DNA from: Planktothrix sp. UBA8402
Lineage (GTDB): Bacteria; Cyanobacteriota; Cyanobacteriia; Cyanobacteriales; Microcoleaceae
Direction: 5' to 3'
DNA length: 6,666 nt
NCBI GenBank assembly: GCA_003456035.1
Contig: DMPJ01000555.1
Span: 1 to 6,666 of the forward strand
Translations under genes and position numbers: made by a program
Shown: piece after piece, positions 5,861 through 6,666 of the stretch
Numbering within the stretch: the stretch's first letter is position 1
Layout: every line of letters begins with the position of its first letter
The notes under the pieces: generated by a model
What the model was told of the DNA's origin: nothing
The model's database searches: none
What the model saw: the letters and a program-made list of their open reading frames with translations, nothing else

Positions 5861-6268
5861 CTAATAAACCGAGTTTCTAGGGAAGAAAACCGCCGGAGAA
5901 ACATGAAAAAATTCAGCTAATTCTTCAATATGTCGTTTCGTTAGTTCTCGTTTTCCGTTTAAAATATCCGAGACGATGGATTCGGTTTTAAAAATCGAAA
6001 CTAAGTCTTTTTGACGTAATCCATTATCTTCGATTAAACTCTTGAGCAATTCTACTCCATAAATATCAGGAATGGGTTCTTGCTGTTGTTCATATTCATA
6101 AACTAAAGCACCCAACACATTCAAATAGTCTTTTTCATCTTGACTCAGTTTCCCCTGATCTAATAATTGATCAATCATATTTTGAGTCAATTCTAATTCT
6201 TCCTCAGACGTTATAGGACGCGGAGGAAAATTTGTGAGTAATTCAATGTAATCATTAGAAGCTAACAT
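5861..6268 (-). CDS. higA: HigA-type antitoxin with C-terminal XRE helix-turn-helix
   Basis: A 135-residue antitoxin/transcriptional regulator of the COG5499 HigA type. The N-terminal part holds the typical PPRPITSEEELE (15-26), followed by an acidic helical region with LSQDEKDYLNVLGALVYEYE (41-60) and the usual PIPD (65-68). The C-terminal helix-turn-helix spans about 75-128: LRQKDLVSIF, VSDILNGKRELT, HIEELAEFFHVSPAVFF. It should bind the HigB encoded just upstream and repress the operon. The ATG at 6268 has no Shine-Dalgarno (ACTCATTTAAAA precedes it), yet the N-terminus fits the family. The gap of 116 nt from the toxin is wide for such a pair and holds a large palindrome. The last residues (PRNSVY) extend past the usual end; the DNA there (AGAAACTCGGTTTAT, minus strand) resembles dispersed GAAACCCGGTTTC-type repeats known to me from related genomes. 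Confidence 0.87.
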   Translation of the reverse strand: MLASNDYIELLTNFPPRPITSEEELELTQNMIDQLLDQGKLSQDEKDYLNVLGALVYEYEQQQEPIPDIYGVELLKSLIEDNGLRQKDLVSIFKTESIVSDILNGKRELTKRHIEELAEFFHVSPAVFFPRNSVY

Positions 6269-6297
6269 TTTTAAATGAGTGTAAACTTGAAATTTTG

Positions 6298-6330
6298 ATA
6301 GAAATAGGGCTGAGTTTGCCCTATTTCTAT
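6298..6330. promoter_or_regulatory. Perfect 13-bp inverted repeat between higB and higA of the second module
   Basis: ATAGAAATAGGGC (6298-6310) and GCCCTATTTCTAT (6318-6330) are exact reverse complements around the 7-nt loop TGAGTTT. It lies inside the toxin-antitoxin operon, 29 nt upstream of the antitoxin ATG and 54 nt after the toxin stop. No real T-run follows on the minus strand (CAAAATTT), so a simple terminator is less likely than an operator for HigA or an RNA hairpin that sets the toxin/antitoxin ratio or protects the toxin mRNA's 3' end. Confidence 0.55.
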
Positions 6331-6354
6331 TACCTAATCAGTGCTTAACATCAA
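6327..6354 (-). promoter_or_regulatory. Possible internal promoter for the second antitoxin (weak)
   Basis: On the minus strand TTGATG at 6354-6349 and TAATAG at 6332-6327 are 16 nt apart. The -35 matches four of six bases and the -10 is poor. It is worth noting only because the -10 overlaps one arm of the 13-bp inverted repeat, as an autoregulated antitoxin promoter would. Confidence 0.2.
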
Positions 6355-6384
6355 CAAAACATACTTTTGCATGAGAGTTTTAGC

Positions 6385-6666
6385 TTACTGATACCATTTA
6401 TCTTGTTTCCATTTGTCTTGATCATATTCTCCATGAGTGAGAATCTGACGAATAAAGACTTTCCTATATTCATAATCTATATAAGCAATTAACCTATAGT
6501 TATTTCCTCCAATATCAAAAACCGTAAAGTTACCTACAAAATCTACAGTTCTGAATGTTAAACGCACATCAGCAGTGGTTTTCCACTCAGCTTTTTCAGT
6601 AATTTTATACCAACTTATTAAACTGGTTTCAGCATTAGGGTATTTTATCCAAAATGGTTTAAGTTT
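6385..6666 (-). CDS. higB: HigB-type toxin (PF09907-like), 5' end cut by the window edge
   Basis: The frame is open from the right edge to TAA at 6387-6385, giving 93 residues that begin KLKPFWIKYPNAETS. It contains the features of the HigB_toxin family: SLISWYKITEKAEWKTTADV near the start, then DFVGNFTVFDIGGNNYRLIAYID, and the end VFIRQILTHGEYDQDKW. HigB toxins of this type are mRNA-cleaving and RelE-related in fold. About eight N-terminal residues are probably missing beyond 6666. A GTG at 6567 could be mistaken for a start, but it would discard the conserved W-Y-K...W segment and is simply an internal valine. It lies upstream of its HigA partner, toxin first. Confidence 0.87.
   Translation of the reverse strand, partial: KLKPFWIKYPNAETSLISWYKITEKAEWKTTADVRLTFRTVDFVGNFTVFDIGGNNYRLIAYIDYEYRKVFIRQILTHGEYDQDKWKQDKWYQ

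Noticed and set aside
6385..6567. A stand-alone 60-residue protein starting at GTG 6567
   Set aside because: The frame continues open to the window edge with conserved HigB residues, so this is the C-terminal part of a larger toxin rather than a truncated gene.
1..6666. Insertion sequence, CRISPR array, tRNA or phage genes
   Set aside because: No transposase motif, regularly spaced repeats, cloverleaf-like sequence or phage protein was seen on either strand.

Overview
The window looks like chromosomal DNA from a cyanobacterium, most likely a filamentous Oscillatoriales-type organism (Planktothrix/Oscillatoria-like). This rests on an AT-rich chlI magnesium-chelatase gene whose protein has the oxygenic-phototroph sequence, a DUF29 gene and a Uma2-like start (both families abundant in cyanobacteria), and two HigBA-type addiction modules. 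The genus is a guess made without a database search. I see no GCGATCGC (HIP1) octamers.

Left part (1-1774). The first 38 bases are the 5' end of a leftward gene whose N-terminus resembles Uma2-family (DUF820) proteins. A 309-nt non-coding stretch separates it from a rightward toxin-antitoxin operon: a 100-residue HigB (RelE/ParE superfamily) followed after 26 nt by a 360-residue antitoxin that joins a HigA-type XRE DNA-binding domain to an ImmA/IrrE (M78) zinc-peptidase domain with an intact HELGH motif. The leader of this operon contains two nested inverted repeats; the outer one would pair with the toxin's Shine-Dalgarno.

Middle (1821-5262). A long hairpin separates the convergent antitoxin and argD genes. 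A leftward run of core genes follows, read in transcription order from the right: chlI (Mg-chelatase ATPase, chlorophyll synthesis, GTG start), a palindromic repeat, ruvC (Holliday-junction resolvase), an unrecognised 124-residue protein that starts 6 nt after ruvC, and argD (acetylornithine aminotransferase, arginine synthesis). Apart from ruvC and the 124-residue gene these have no obvious functional link.

Right part (5263-6666). A rightward DUF29 gene diverges from chlI and ends 9 nt from the end of a leftward second HigA antitoxin. Its toxin partner, a HigB of a different family (PF09907-like), lies upstream and runs off the right edge. A perfect 13-bp inverted repeat sits between the toxin and the antitoxin.

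Overall: a block of housekeeping genes flanked on both sides by unrelated HigB/HigA modules. No tRNA, rRNA, CRISPR array or complete insertion sequence was seen. I did not find a clearly new multi-gene system. The most unusual items are the antitoxin-metalloprotease fusion with its structured leader and the large palindrome inside the second toxin-antitoxin operon.
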